64,000 nt of DNA from Alteromonas halophila (GTDB taxonomy: Bacteria > Pseudomonadota > Gammaproteobacteria > Enterobacterales > Alteromonadaceae): positions 62,001 to 126,000 of the forward strand of contig NZ_BMXP01000005.1 of the NCBI RefSeq assembly GCF_014651815.1, given 5' to 3'. The notes under the pieces were generated by a model. The model was not told the DNA's origin, searched no databases, and saw nothing but the letters and a program-made list of their open reading frames with translations. Positions 28,811 through 37,727 of this stretch are shown one piece after another. A program made the translations under genes and the position numbers. Every line of letters begins with the position of its first letter. The stretch's first letter is position 1.

Positions 28811-29323
28811 ATGAAAATGCCAAAACAGCAGGTCTCACTGGGCCTGCTTAATCCAAAGTCCGCCGTTAATGTGGCCTCTGTACTGCGTGCCGGCGGTTGC
28901 TATGGTGTCAGCAGTGTGATGTACACGGGCCAGCGGTTTGGCTATGCCAAAGAGTTCAATGCTGACACAAAAGCGTTCCACCGCATTATCCCTACCATTG
29001 GTGTAGATGACTTATTAAGCGTGACACCTGCCGGTGCAAAACGTGTTGCCATTGAACTGGTGGAAGGTGCCACGCCGTTACCCAATTACACGCACCCTGA
29101 AAATGTTTTTTACCTGTTTGGGCCGGAAGATGGGAGCCTCTCTCAGGACATTCTGGCGGCGTGCGATGACATTGTTTATATTCCCACTTACAGCTGTATG
29201 AACCTTGCGGCGACCGCTAATGTCGTGCTGTATGACAGGCTTAGTAAACGCGGATTTAATGCCGGTGACGAGCTGATCAGGGCGAGTCGCGATAACAACA
29301 ATAATACCGCCCGACTGATCTAA
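28811..29323 (+). CDS. RNA methyltransferase, SpoU/TrmH family
   Basis: This 170-residue protein with a SPOUT knot transfers methyl from S-adenosylmethionine to RNA, typically a ribose 2'-OH. It shows the N-terminal NPKSAVNVASVLRAGG, motif 2 LFGPEDGSLS and motif 3 IPTYSCMNLAATANVV. I start at ATG 28811, which gives MKMPKQQVSLG and lies one base after the preceding gene's stop. The longer frame from 28727 would run through the DUF5989-like gene. No extra RNA-binding domain is visible. The target RNA is unknown, and its link to the carbamoyltransferase operon may be positional only. Confidence 0.85.
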   Translation: MKMPKQQVSLGLLNPKSAVNVASVLRAGGCYGVSSVMYTGQRFGYAKEFNADTKAFHRIIPTIGVDDLLSVTPAGAKRVAIELVEGATPLPNYTHPENVFYLFGPEDGSLSQDILAACDDIVYIPTYSCMNLAATANVVLYDRLSKRGFNAGDELIRASRDNNNNTARLI

Positions 29324-29397
29324 CCTGAACTTTTTTTGTAAAAATTACAAAATTAGCCCAAGGTTTAGTTTACTCTGCCGATAACTTCAGGCATGGT

Positions 29398-29455
29398 GAT
29401 CGCAAATCGAACAGGCCGCTAAGAGCCTGGCGATCCAAACTCACACGGAGGGTGA
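29398..29455 (+). ncRNA. Candidate structured leader upstream of exosortase-associated acyltransferase
   Basis: Nested helices are visible: GATCGC (29398-29403) pairs with GCGATC (29430-29435). Inside it CAGGC (29412-29416) pairs with GCCTG (29425-29429) around an eight-base loop. A separate TCAC/GTGA helix at 29441-29455 encloses ACGGAGG. The CGCAAA and CTAAGA segments between the helices recall the general look of c-di-GMP sensing RNAs, but the canonical GEMM consensus is not there. Class and function are unknown. Confidence 0.4.
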
Positions 29456-29494
29456 TAACTTACAAAAAATCTTCGCGACAAACAGGGGTTTGGG

Positions 29495-30346
29495 GTGAAA
29501 AAACGTTTTCTGAACACTATCAACCGGGTGCGTCAGGCACCATGGTTATCCAGGTTGCTGCGCAGACGCAAGGCGCCTTCTCAAAAGACATCAATAGACG
29601 TACTCGTTGACGACTTTTTCAATCATTTTGATGTTGCTATAGCAAATTCAGCGCAAAGTAAAAGCCGGTGTTATAAAACCCGTCATGATGTGTACTGCAG
29701 CGAGATGGGCTACGAGCCTGAGCGTGCGGATGGCATGGAACATGACGAGTTTGATGCGTATTCTGTCAGTTGCCATATCACGCATAAGCAGTCAGGTGAA
29801 TGTGCCGGTACCATTCGCGTGGTGTTACCGCGCACGACGGATCAGGTGCTGCCGATGGAGCAGGGTTGCCAGTCAGCCATGCCTGAGGGTTCACTGACAC
29901 CGGATAATTTCCAGAGGACCGACATTGCCGAAGTGTCACGACTGGCGGTACCCGCCCGCTTCAGACGTCCACTAAGGCCCGCGGCGAAACTCGATAGTGC
30001 GCACAATCAGTCACGCTGTTCGTCTTTGCTGTCGGTTGCGCTGTATCTGATGGCGACCAATGTCAGCCTGCATCATAATATACGGCAGGTTTACGTGATG
30101 ATGGAACCGCGTCTGGCGCGCAGTATGTCGTTCATGGGTATTCGTTTCAGTCAGTTGGGTGACGTCATTGAATATCATGGCAAACGGGCAGCATTCTCAA
30201 TCGTGCCTGAACAGCTGGTGGCGGAAGTATCACCGGCAATGCGTGGCTTTCAGCAGGCATTACAGGCACGCATGAACTGGCCAGCTCTGGTGCAGGTCAG
30301 TGATACTGCAACGAATCAGCCTGCAACGCACCGCCGTGCGGCCTGA
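29495..30346 (+). CDS. PEP-CTERM/exosortase system-associated acyltransferase
   Basis: This 283-residue protein of the LuxI/FeeM-like GNAT fold is the type found with exosortase/PEP-CTERM systems. It is thought to N-acylate an amino-acid-like compound, although the product is not established. Key signs are RHDVYCSEMGYEP (the R..VY...gye block), GECAGTIRVVLP, the DIAEVSRLAV (E-x-S-R) block and MMEPRLARSMSFMGI. The only in-frame start after the upstream stop is GTG 29495, with AGGGG six bases before it. It is preceded by a structured leader. A PEP-CTERM protein is encoded at 13249, but no exosortase is in view. Confidence 0.83.
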   Translation: MKKRFLNTINRVRQAPWLSRLLRRRKAPSQKTSIDVLVDDFFNHFDVAIANSAQSKSRCYKTRHDVYCSEMGYEPERADGMEHDEFDAYSVSCHITHKQSGECAGTIRVVLPRTTDQVLPMEQGCQSAMPEGSLTPDNFQRTDIAEVSRLAVPARFRRPLRPAAKLDSAHNQSRCSSLLSVALYLMATNVSLHHNIRQVYVMMEPRLARSMSFMGIRFSQLGDVIEYHGKRAAFSIVPEQLVAEVSPAMRGFQQALQARMNWPALVQVSDTATNQPATHRRAA

Positions 30347-30384
30347 GCGCTCGCGTTTTTAAACGCCGTATAGCAATGCAAATA

Positions 30385-30405
30385 CCGGGGGTTTCCCCGG
30401 CCTTT
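30385..30405 (+). terminator. Possible weak terminator after the acyltransferase
   Basis: CCGGGG / CCCCGG stem with a GTTT loop is followed by CCTTT. The T run is short, so it may only attenuate. It stands just ahead of the MalR operator. Confidence 0.4.
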
Positions 30406-30410
30406 GGCAT

Positions 30411-30424
30411 TGAATACGTATGTA
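30411..30424. promoter_or_regulatory. Predicted MalR operator
   Basis: TGAATACGTATGTA is one base different from the sites at 1996, 5144 and 35721. It lies 60 bases upstream of the GH13 lipoprotein gene at 30485 and would control the three overlapping genes 30485-35667. Confidence 0.78.
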
Positions 30425-30484
30425 TATTCCTTAACATACTGTTAACCGTTATGCTTGATACATTGAAACATAACGGGGATCAGT

Positions 30485-32392
30485 ATGCTTCTTTCTACTT
30501 CAGGCTCTTTAAGCCGGTGTGCGGCGACAGTGCTTGCCGTGTTGTCGCTGGCGTCATGCAACGCAAGCGAAGACAAAGCCATGGCAGCAGACACCGCGCC
30601 TACACCACCAGTAAAACCCCAGCAAGATGGTAAACCCGTGGTTTATCAGGTGTTCACCCGCCTGTTTGGCAATACCAATACGACCAATAAGCCCTGGGGA
30701 ACCATTCGGGACAATGGTGTCGGTAAGTTTGAAGACTTCACTGATACCGCGCTTGATGAAATTGCGCAAATGGGAGTTTCTCATATCTGGTATACCGGTG
30801 TGCCCCATCATGCGCTGGTCACCGATTACACCGCTTATGGAATTTCTCAGGATGATCCTGATGTGATCAAAGGGCGGGCAGGCTCACCATATGCGGTGAA
30901 AGATTACTACAATGTTAATCCGGATCTTGCCGTTGACCCTGCGAATCGTCTGGCAGAGTTTGAAGCGTTAATCGCCCGTACCCACGCACACGGCATGAAA
31001 GTGATTATTGATATCGTGCCTAATCACGTTGCCCGTCATTATGAGTCGTTAAGTGCGCCGCAAGGCGTCAGTGACTTTGGCGAAACGGACGACACCAGCG
31101 TGACCTATGCCAGGGACAATAACTTTTATTATGTTGTGGATGAGCCATTCAGGGTGCCTGTTGATGAAAGTTACAGTCCGCTTGGCCCATATTCACATCC
31201 CCTGGCTGATGGTGAATTCGAGGAGGTGCCCGCCAAATGGACAGGCAATGGTGCTCGGGCCGCACAGCCTGCTATGCATGACTGGTATGAAACGGTAAAA
31301 GTTAATTATGGTGTGCGCCCTGATGGCAGCCATGATTTCCCCAGTCTGCCTGACGGTTTTGCCCAACAGCCCGCGGCGGCACATGCGGCATTCTGGCAGG
31401 GTAAAGATTTGCCCGATTCCTGGTACAAATTCCGTGATATCGCCCATTACTGGCTGGATAAAGGCGTCGATGGCTTTCGCTTTGATATGGCAGAAATGGT
31501 ACCCGTCGAATTCTGGTCGTTTCTCAATTCGTCCATCAAGATGAAGAACCCCGACGCGTTCTTACTGGCAGAGGTTTATCAGCCGGACAAGTACCGAGCC
31601 TATCTGCATGCGGGGAAAATGGATTACCTGTATGACAAGGTAGGGTTCTATGACACCCTTAAAACCATCATGCAGGGCACCGGCACGGTGTCGGCGTTAC
31701 TGGATGTGCACCAGCAGGTGAGTGATATTGCGCCTTCCATGCTGCACTTTTTAGAGAATCATGACGAGCAGCGTATCGCCAGCCCGGCATTCGCAGGCGA
31801 CGCCATGAAAGGCAAGCCCGCGATGGTGGTGTCTGCGCTGATCAGTGCATCGCCCATCATGTATTATTTTGGCCAGGAAGTCGGTGAGGATGGCAGTGAG
31901 GAAACCGGTTTTGGCGATCCCACCCGAACCACTATTTTTGATTACGCAGGGGTACCGGCCCACCAGCGCTGGGTGAACGAAGGCGCGTTTGATGGCGGCC
32001 AGTTATCCGGCGAGGAGCGTCAGCTGCGGCACTTTTATAAATCACTGCTGAATATTGCGGCCAGCTCACCGGCAGTAAATGGTGCGATGATCAGCTTGCA
32101 TCAGGAAAATCTGGGTGCATCTGGTAACTATAGCCAGCAGCAACTGGCGTTCATCCGGCATAACGGTGACAGCCGGTTGCTGGTGATCACCAATTTTGCC
32201 GAGGATGCTGTTGCGCCACTGACCGTGAATATTCCGGCGCAGACGGTTTCGAAACTTGGCCTCAAACAAGGGATGCCATTGCGTGCAAAACTCACCTCAG
32301 GCCAGGATGCTGAGCTGACTCGCGGGGCCGATGGCGGCCTGAAGGTTCAGCTTGATCTCAGCGTGCTGGAGTCCCGGGTTTATGCGTTCTGA
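30485..32392 (+). CDS. GH13 alpha-amylase family lipoprotein
   Basis: This predicted outer-membrane or surface lipoprotein of 635 residues has lipobox LASC with Cys25. It should cleave alpha-1,4 (possibly other alpha) glucosidic bonds in starch or maltodextrin. GH13 regions are DIVPNHV, FRFDMAE (nucleophile Asp334), LLAEVY (acid/base Glu363) and ENHDEQR (Asp427). A C-terminal beta domain follows from about 530. It is the first gene of a tight operon: the next start is inside its last codons (11-base overlap). Exact specificity (amylase, maltotriose-forming, transglycosylase) cannot be read from the motifs alone. Confidence 0.88.
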   Translation: MLLSTSGSLSRCAATVLAVLSLASCNASEDKAMAADTAPTPPVKPQQDGKPVVYQVFTRLFGNTNTTNKPWGTIRDNGVGKFEDFTDTALDEIAQMGVSHIWYTGVPHHALVTDYTAYGISQDDPDVIKGRAGSPYAVKDYYNVNPDLAVDPANRLAEFEALIARTHAHGMKVIIDIVPNHVARHYESLSAPQGVSDFGETDDTSVTYARDNNFYYVVDEPFRVPVDESYSPLGPYSHPLADGEFEEVPAKWTGNGARAAQPAMHDWYETVKVNYGVRPDGSHDFPSLPDGFAQQPAAAHAAFWQGKDLPDSWYKFRDIAHYWLDKGVDGFRFDMAEMVPVEFWSFLNSSIKMKNPDAFLLAEVYQPDKYRAYLHAGKMDYLYDKVGFYDTLKTIMQGTGTVSALLDVHQQVSDIAPSMLHFLENHDEQRIASPAFAGDAMKGKPAMVVSALISASPIMYYFGQEVGEDGSEETGFGDPTRTTIFDYAGVPAHQRWVNEGAFDGGQLSGEERQLRHFYKSLLNIAASSPAVNGAMISLHQENLGASGNYSQQQLAFIRHNGDSRLLVITNFAEDAVAPLTVNIPAQTVSKLGLKQGMPLRAKLTSGQDAELTRGADGGLKVQLDLSVLESRVYAF

Positions 32393-33272
32393 TTTCTGGG
32401 GTACGGCCCTGATGGCAATGGCCTGTATAAGTGCGTGTACCGGCGAGCCTGAGCGTCAGGCTGAGGACAGCAAGCAGCAAGTAGCGCAACAGCAGCTGAC
32501 ACCCTCAACCATGGCAGACAATGTCACACTGTTGCCACAAAGCGTGACATTTGCCGGTAAACCCCGTCAGCTGTGGGTGTATTTACCGCCAGGCTATGCG
32601 ACGTCATCCGCATCCTATGATGTGGTATATATGCACGATGGTCAGAATGTGTTTGATGCGCAAACCAGTTATGCAGGCGAGTGGGGCGTTGATGAAACCC
32701 TGAACCGGCTGGCAGACGAGGGGTACGCGGTGCCACTGGTGGTAGCCATTGAGCATGGCGGCGAGGCGCGGATGCAGGAGCTCAGTCCCTGGACTAACCC
32801 TGAATTCGGAGAGGCGCAGGGTGAGGCGTACCTCAATTTTATTATTAACAAGGTTAAACCGCTGATTGATGGGACCTACCGGACCAATCCTGGTGCTATG
32901 TCGACAACCATGATGGGCAGCTCCATGGGCGGGTTGATGTCACATTATGCACTGGTTGCGCGGCCTGACGTATTTTCAAAAGCCGCCGTATTTTCGCCGT
33001 CTTTCTGGTTTTCCGAACAGGCCTACCATCAAAGTGAAAATGCGCCGCTGCCTGAGACACACCGGCTATTGATGACTGTCGGTGAAAAAGAGGGCGACAA
33101 GATGGTCAATGGCACGCAGGCCATGGCCGATTTACATCTGGCTCAGCAACATCCTCAGGACAGGCTGTCAGTCCGGGTCGTACCCGGGCAGTCGCATAAC
33201 GAAGCGTTCTGGCGGGCGCAGGTTGCTGATGCACTTATCTGGCTAAATGTGGTGAAACAACATGAACAATAA
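32382..33272 (+). CDS. Alpha/beta-hydrolase (esterase-like) lipoprotein
   Basis: This 296-residue protein of the putative-esterase (Fes/YbbA-like, esterase D-type) family has an alpha/beta-hydrolase fold. The nucleophile elbow is GSSMGG, preceded by YMHDGQNVFD; the catalytic His is probably in PGQSHNEAFW near the C-terminus. Start ATG 32382 gives a lipoprotein signal with ISAC (Cys19) and has GGAG nine bases upstream. It overlaps the amylase gene before it by 11 bases and the GH31 gene after it by 11. An esterase inside a starch operon suggests removal of acyl groups from malto-oligosaccharides, but the substrate is inferred only. Confidence 0.78.
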   Translation: MRSDFWGTALMAMACISACTGEPERQAEDSKQQVAQQQLTPSTMADNVTLLPQSVTFAGKPRQLWVYLPPGYATSSASYDVVYMHDGQNVFDAQTSYAGEWGVDETLNRLADEGYAVPLVVAIEHGGEARMQELSPWTNPEFGEAQGEAYLNFIINKVKPLIDGTYRTNPGAMSTTMMGSSMGGLMSHYALVARPDVFSKAAVFSPSFWFSEQAYHQSENAPLPETHRLLMTVGEKEGDKMVNGTQAMADLHLAQQHPQDRLSVRVVPGQSHNEAFWRAQVADALIWLNVVKQHEQ

Positions 33273-35667
33273 AATGACCATTTGTGCGCTGCGCTGGTTA
33301 TTGCTGGCGCTGCTGATTGGGCTTAACCCGGCGTTACAGGCTCGTGTGCTTACCGATCTGACGGTCGGGGATGATCGGGCTACTGCGGTGCTGTCTGATG
33401 GCGTCACCGTATCACTGCGCTTTTTACCCTATCAGAGTGTTGAAGTGGTTTATCATCAGCCGGGACAGTCAAACCTGCCCGGTCTGGCTATTGCGCCGGA
33501 TCATAAGGCGTCAACACCAGTGCTGAAAAATACCGCGCAGGGCTTTACGCTGCGTCACGGTGACATCAGTGTTAACGTGAATGCAAGCCCGTTTCGACTT
33601 GCTTTTGCGTATCGCAATGAAAGGGCCACGGCAGAAGCGTCGGGTTATTTTAATACCGAAACGATCCGGGGCTTTCGTTTTCAGTTAAGCGATGATGAAC
33701 AGTTGTACGGCGGAGGTCAGCGTGTCCTGGGGATGGACCGGCGTGGCCATAAAATGCCGCTGTATAACCGGGCGCATTATGGCTATACCACAGAATCCAG
33801 CCAGATGTACTATTCACTGCCTGCTGTGCTGTCATCGGCAAACTACGCCATCCTGTTTGATAATACGGCCAAAGGCACACTGGATATCGGTAAGAGTGAG
33901 CGCGATATCCTGCAGTTTTCTGCCGTGGCGGGACGCCGGGCCTATATTGTTACGCTGGGCGGCTCAACCCGAGAGGTGGCGACCAATGTAGTGAGTGTCA
34001 CCGGCAGACAGCCATTACCGTCACGCTGGATGCTTGGCAACTTTGCCTCACGCTTTGGTTATCACAGCGAACAACAAACCAGGGATGTGGTTGACGCGTT
34101 TGCCCGCGAGGATATGCCTCTGGATGCTGTTGTGCTGGATTTATACTGGTTTGGTAAAGACGTAAAAGGCCACATGGGCAATCTGCAATGGGATAACGAC
34201 GCATTTCCCTCACCGCAGAACATGATCGAAGACTTTGCTGCACAAGATATTAAAACGGTGCTGATCACTGAACCCTTTATCCTTACCACATCGAACAAAT
34301 ATGAAGAGGCGCAGGCAGCGGATGCGCTGGCGCAAAATCTGGCCGGGAACACCAAAACCTTTGATTTTTTCTTCGGTAATACTGCGCTGGTGGATGTATT
34401 CAGTGAGCCGGGGCAGGCCTGGTTTGCCAGTCAGTACACGCGGTTGCTGGATGACGGTGTGGCAGGATTCTGGGGCGATCTCGGCGAACCTGAAGTGCAC
34501 CCTGAGGACACTCAGCATACCTGGCAGGGCAGGCCGGTGATGGCCGATGAAATTCACAATGCGTACGGACATCAGTGGGCAAAACTGGTGTATCAGACAT
34601 TAGTGGATACACAACCTGATACACGCCCGTTTATACTGATGCGCTCTGGCTTTTTAGGCTCACAGCGCTATGCCATGGTGCCCTGGACCGGTGATGTCAG
34701 TCGCAGCTGGGGCGGTCTCAAGCCGCAAGTCGAACTGGCACTGCAAATGAGTGTTTTTGGACTGGCCTATACGCACAGTGATTTGGGTGGCTTTGCCGGT
34801 GGCGATGCGTTTGATAAGGAACTGTATCTTCGCTGGCTGCAGCTAGGGGAATTCCAGCCGGTATTTCGTCCGCATGCCCAGGAAGACATAGCACCTGAGC
34901 CAGTGTTTCACAGCGAAAACGTAAAAAACATCGCCAGAAATATTCTGAAACGGCGCTACGCCATGCTGCCGTATAATTATTCACTTATGGCTGAAAATGC
35001 ACAGACCGGTATGCCGTTAATGCGTCCACTGAGTTTTTATCATGACGACAAAACATGGTTCGCTCACGACGACAGTTTCTACTGGGGACCGTCGGTGCTC
35101 GTCGCCCCGGTCACAGAGCCCGGCGTGAGCAGCTGGCCGGTCGACTTACCCCCGGGGATCTGGTTTGAACGAAGTACCGATCGCCGGTACGAAGGTGGTC
35201 AGTCGGTCACGGTGAAGGCAGATCTGGCAACAACGCCGGTATTTATAAAAAATGGTGCGATAATCCCCAAAGTGAAGGCCGTGACTAATACAACCCGCGC
35301 TGATTTCAGCCACCTTGATGTGCATGTCTGGGCGGCAGACGGCCTGAAAGAAAGTGCGTTTAGTTATTACGAAGATGATGGCGTAACCCCCGTCAATGAC
35401 GACGCTGACCGGCACTATCGTATTGATTTTGCTGTCAGCGCCAGTGACGACGCTGTCACAGTAACGGCCGCAAGCCACGGCAGTTACGCTTCTATGCCGG
35501 CAAACCGGACCATCACCTGGCATATTCATGGTCTAACCGATGAGCCAGAGGTACTCAGTCCGACTTCAAACAGCGGCATCAGTGAGGCTAACTGGCAGCC
35601 TGAGCGCCGGATTCTGCGGGTGTCGCAGTCGCTTAACGAGCGCACTTCACTGCGTCTTTCGCAGTAG
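33262..35667 (+). CDS. GH31 enzyme, oligosaccharide 4-alpha-D-glucosyltransferase/alpha-glucosidase
   Basis: This 801-residue secreted or periplasmic protein has a signal peptide ending near PALQA|RV. Motifs GFWGDLGEPEVHPEDTQH (nucleophile Asp406) and WTGDVSRSWGGL (acid/base Asp478), plus HSDLGGFAGG and RPHAQ, strongly resemble Cellvibrio japonicus Agd31B, a 4-alpha-transglucosylase acting on malto-oligosaccharides. An N-terminal beta-sandwich (about 30-240) precedes the barrel (about 240-600), with beta domains behind. It overlaps the esterase gene by 11 bases. It may build or reshuffle maltodextrins in the periplasm. Simple alpha-glucosidase activity is the alternative. Confidence 0.88.
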   Translation: MNNKMTICALRWLLLALLIGLNPALQARVLTDLTVGDDRATAVLSDGVTVSLRFLPYQSVEVVYHQPGQSNLPGLAIAPDHKASTPVLKNTAQGFTLRHGDISVNVNASPFRLAFAYRNERATAEASGYFNTETIRGFRFQLSDDEQLYGGGQRVLGMDRRGHKMPLYNRAHYGYTTESSQMYYSLPAVLSSANYAILFDNTAKGTLDIGKSERDILQFSAVAGRRAYIVTLGGSTREVATNVVSVTGRQPLPSRWMLGNFASRFGYHSEQQTRDVVDAFAREDMPLDAVVLDLYWFGKDVKGHMGNLQWDNDAFPSPQNMIEDFAAQDIKTVLITEPFILTTSNKYEEAQAADALAQNLAGNTKTFDFFFGNTALVDVFSEPGQAWFASQYTRLLDDGVAGFWGDLGEPEVHPEDTQHTWQGRPVMADEIHNAYGHQWAKLVYQTLVDTQPDTRPFILMRSGFLGSQRYAMVPWTGDVSRSWGGLKPQVELALQMSVFGLAYTHSDLGGFAGGDAFDKELYLRWLQLGEFQPVFRPHAQEDIAPEPVFHSENVKNIARNILKRRYAMLPYNYSLMAENAQTGMPLMRPLSFYHDDKTWFAHDDSFYWGPSVLVAPVTEPGVSSWPVDLPPGIWFERSTDRRYEGGQSVTVKADLATTPVFIKNGAIIPKVKAVTNTTRADFSHLDVHVWAADGLKESAFSYYEDDGVTPVNDDADRHYRIDFAVSASDDAVTVTAASHGSYASMPANRTITWHIHGLTDEPEVLSPTSNSGISEANWQPERRILRVSQSLNERTSLRLSQ

Positions 35668-35720
35668 GCCTGCCACTTAGCTGTCTGCCGATAAATGCAG
35701 ATAAGTCTGCACAGGTGACG

Positions 35721-35734
35721 TGAATACGTATGCA
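35721..35734. promoter_or_regulatory. Predicted MalR operator
   Basis: TGAATACGTATGCA is identical to the sites upstream of both TonB receptors and lies 78 bases upstream of the SusA-like gene. It would control the SusA-like gene, the transporter and the second GH13 lipoprotein. Confidence 0.8.
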
Positions 35735-35812
35735 GTTACTTGGAAGAGATGACTATCAGCCGTTACTATTATGTACCTACTTTAACGTATTATTAACAAC
35801 GCAGGGGCCGCC

Positions 35813-37699
35813 ATGAGTAACCCAGATAGCCTGATCAAAAACCGTCACATACCCGCGTCAGTTTTACTGTTAGCGACCAGTTTAATGGGCGCAGGTAAGG
35901 CGCTGGCGGCCGATAGTGATATTCAGGTATCGCCACCACACTGGTGGGCAGACATGGCGTCACCGTCTCTTGAACTGATGCTGCACGGTGATGATATCGC
36001 CGATGATACGGTTACGGTGACTGGTGAGGGCGTGACGTTAGTTGAACAGCGTTCCCTGGACAGTGACAACTACCTGTTTGTCGCGCTCGATGTAGAAAAT
36101 ACAGTGCCGGGTAAGGTTACTTTATCGGTAACCGATGAAAACGGACAGGTCAAAACACTCGACTATTCGTTTAAAGCGCGGGATGACGGCTCTGCGCAGC
36201 GCCAGGGTTTCTCGGCAAAAGATGCGATTTATTTGATCACGCCAGATCGCTTTGCCAACGGCGATACCAGTAACGACAACGTGTCCGGTTACCGTGATAA
36301 ACAGGATCGCAGCGATAAGGGTGGCCGTCATGGTGGTGACATTGCCGGTATGATGCAGCATCTGGATTATATCAGCGACATGGGGTTCACGCAGATCTGG
36401 ACCATGCCGCTGCTGGAAAATGCGATGGAGAAGTATTCCTACCATGGCTACAGCACCACCGACTACTACCGCATTGATCCGCGCTTTGGCAGCAACCAGC
36501 TGTACCGCCAATTCAGCGAACGCGCTGCGAAGCACGGGGTAGGCGTGATCATGGATATGATTTTAAATCATATAGGCAGTGACCATCCCTGGATGAGAGA
36601 TATGCCATCTTCCGACTGGATCCATAATGGCGGTGAGTTTACCCCGACATCGCACCGCCGCGAGTCGCTGCATGATCCACACGGGGTAGAGTCGGACATT
36701 CGTGCGTTTGCCGATGGCTGGTTTGTACCCACCATGCCTGATCTGAATCAGTCTAATCCGCACCTGGCGACTTATCTTATTCAGAACGCCATCTGGTGGG
36801 TAGAATACGCAGGACTAAGTGGTATTCGGGTTGACACCTATTCGTATTCCGATAAAGCCTTTTTAGCCGAGTGGACGCGCCGGCTGATGCAGGAGTACCC
36901 CAATCTCAATATTGTCGGTGAGGAGTGGTCAACCAACCCTGCTATTACGGCTTACTGGCAACAGGGCAGCCAGCGCCACGATGATTACCAGAGTGCATTA
37001 CCCAGTGTGATGGATTTTCCGCTGCAGTCATCGCTGATGAGTGCGCTTACCCAGAGCGAGAGCTGGGACAGCGGACTCAGGGTGATATACGACACGCTGG
37101 CCACCGACTTTTTATATGGTGACCCGTACAATCTGGTGGTGTTTGCTGATAACCATGATATGAGCCGCGTATTCAGTCAGCTCAACGAAGACAAAGCGCT
37201 GTGGGATATCGCCATGACAGTTATGCTGACCACACGCGGTATCCCACAGGTTTTCTATGGTACAGAAATATTGATGGCGAACCCTGGTACCACTGATCAT
37301 GGTATTATTCGCAGCGACTTCCCAGGAGGCTGGCAAGGCGATGAGGTGAATGCGTTTAGTGGTAAAGGACTGACAGACGATCAGCGCTGGGCGCAACAGC
37401 GCATTAAACAGCTTCTTTCACTGCGTAAATCGGCACCGGAACTGTTTGCCGGCGAGCTTGTTCATTATGCGCCTGACGACGGTGTTTATGTGTACTTTCG
37501 TACCGCCCAGTCAAGTGGTACGCCCGGTATGATGGTTGTTGTTAATAAAGGCGACGCGCGCAGTCTGGATCTGTCCCGTTTTGAGGCGCAGCTGAGCAAC
37601 ACCGGTACTATGACGCGGTTGCGTGATAATAAAAAAGCTACGACGTCTGATTCGCTCAGCCTGGACGCAACATCTGCCAGTGTATGGCTGCTTAATTAA
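35813..37699 (+). CDS. Periplasmic cyclomaltodextrinase/neopullulanase (GH13, SusA-like)
   Basis: This 628-residue GH13 enzyme has a signal peptide (KALA|AD near residue 32). An N-terminal beta domain of the cyclomaltodextrinase type covers about 35-130 (SPPHWWADMASPSLELM). The barrel has MDMILNHIG, IRVDTY (nucleophile Asp341), GEEW (acid/base Glu370) and FADNHD (Asp449). It resembles Bacteroides SusA, which hydrolyses imported maltodextrins, cyclodextrins and pullulan in the periplasm. It starts a three-gene operon: 28 bases separate it from the transporter, whose stop overlaps the next gene. Confidence 0.87.
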   Translation: MSNPDSLIKNRHIPASVLLLATSLMGAGKALAADSDIQVSPPHWWADMASPSLELMLHGDDIADDTVTVTGEGVTLVEQRSLDSDNYLFVALDVENTVPGKVTLSVTDENGQVKTLDYSFKARDDGSAQRQGFSAKDAIYLITPDRFANGDTSNDNVSGYRDKQDRSDKGGRHGGDIAGMMQHLDYISDMGFTQIWTMPLLENAMEKYSYHGYSTTDYYRIDPRFGSNQLYRQFSERAAKHGVGVIMDMILNHIGSDHPWMRDMPSSDWIHNGGEFTPTSHRRESLHDPHGVESDIRAFADGWFVPTMPDLNQSNPHLATYLIQNAIWWVEYAGLSGIRVDTYSYSDKAFLAEWTRRLMQEYPNLNIVGEEWSTNPAITAYWQQGSQRHDDYQSALPSVMDFPLQSSLMSALTQSESWDSGLRVIYDTLATDFLYGDPYNLVVFADNHDMSRVFSQLNEDKALWDIAMTVMLTTRGIPQVFYGTEILMANPGTTDHGIIRSDFPGGWQGDEVNAFSGKGLTDDQRWAQQRIKQLLSLRKSAPELFAGELVHYAPDDGVYVYFRTAQSSGTPGMMVVVNKGDARSLDLSRFEAQLSNTGTMTRLRDNKKATTSDSLSLDATSASVWLLN

Positions 37700-37727
37700 A
37701 AAACGACAACAATAATCAGAGAGACTT

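Noticed and set aside
29398..29455. c-di-GMP-I (GEMM) riboswitch
   Set aside because: Some unpaired segments look similar, but the 5' half and the tetraloop/receptor consensus are not present; kept only as a structured leader of unknown class.
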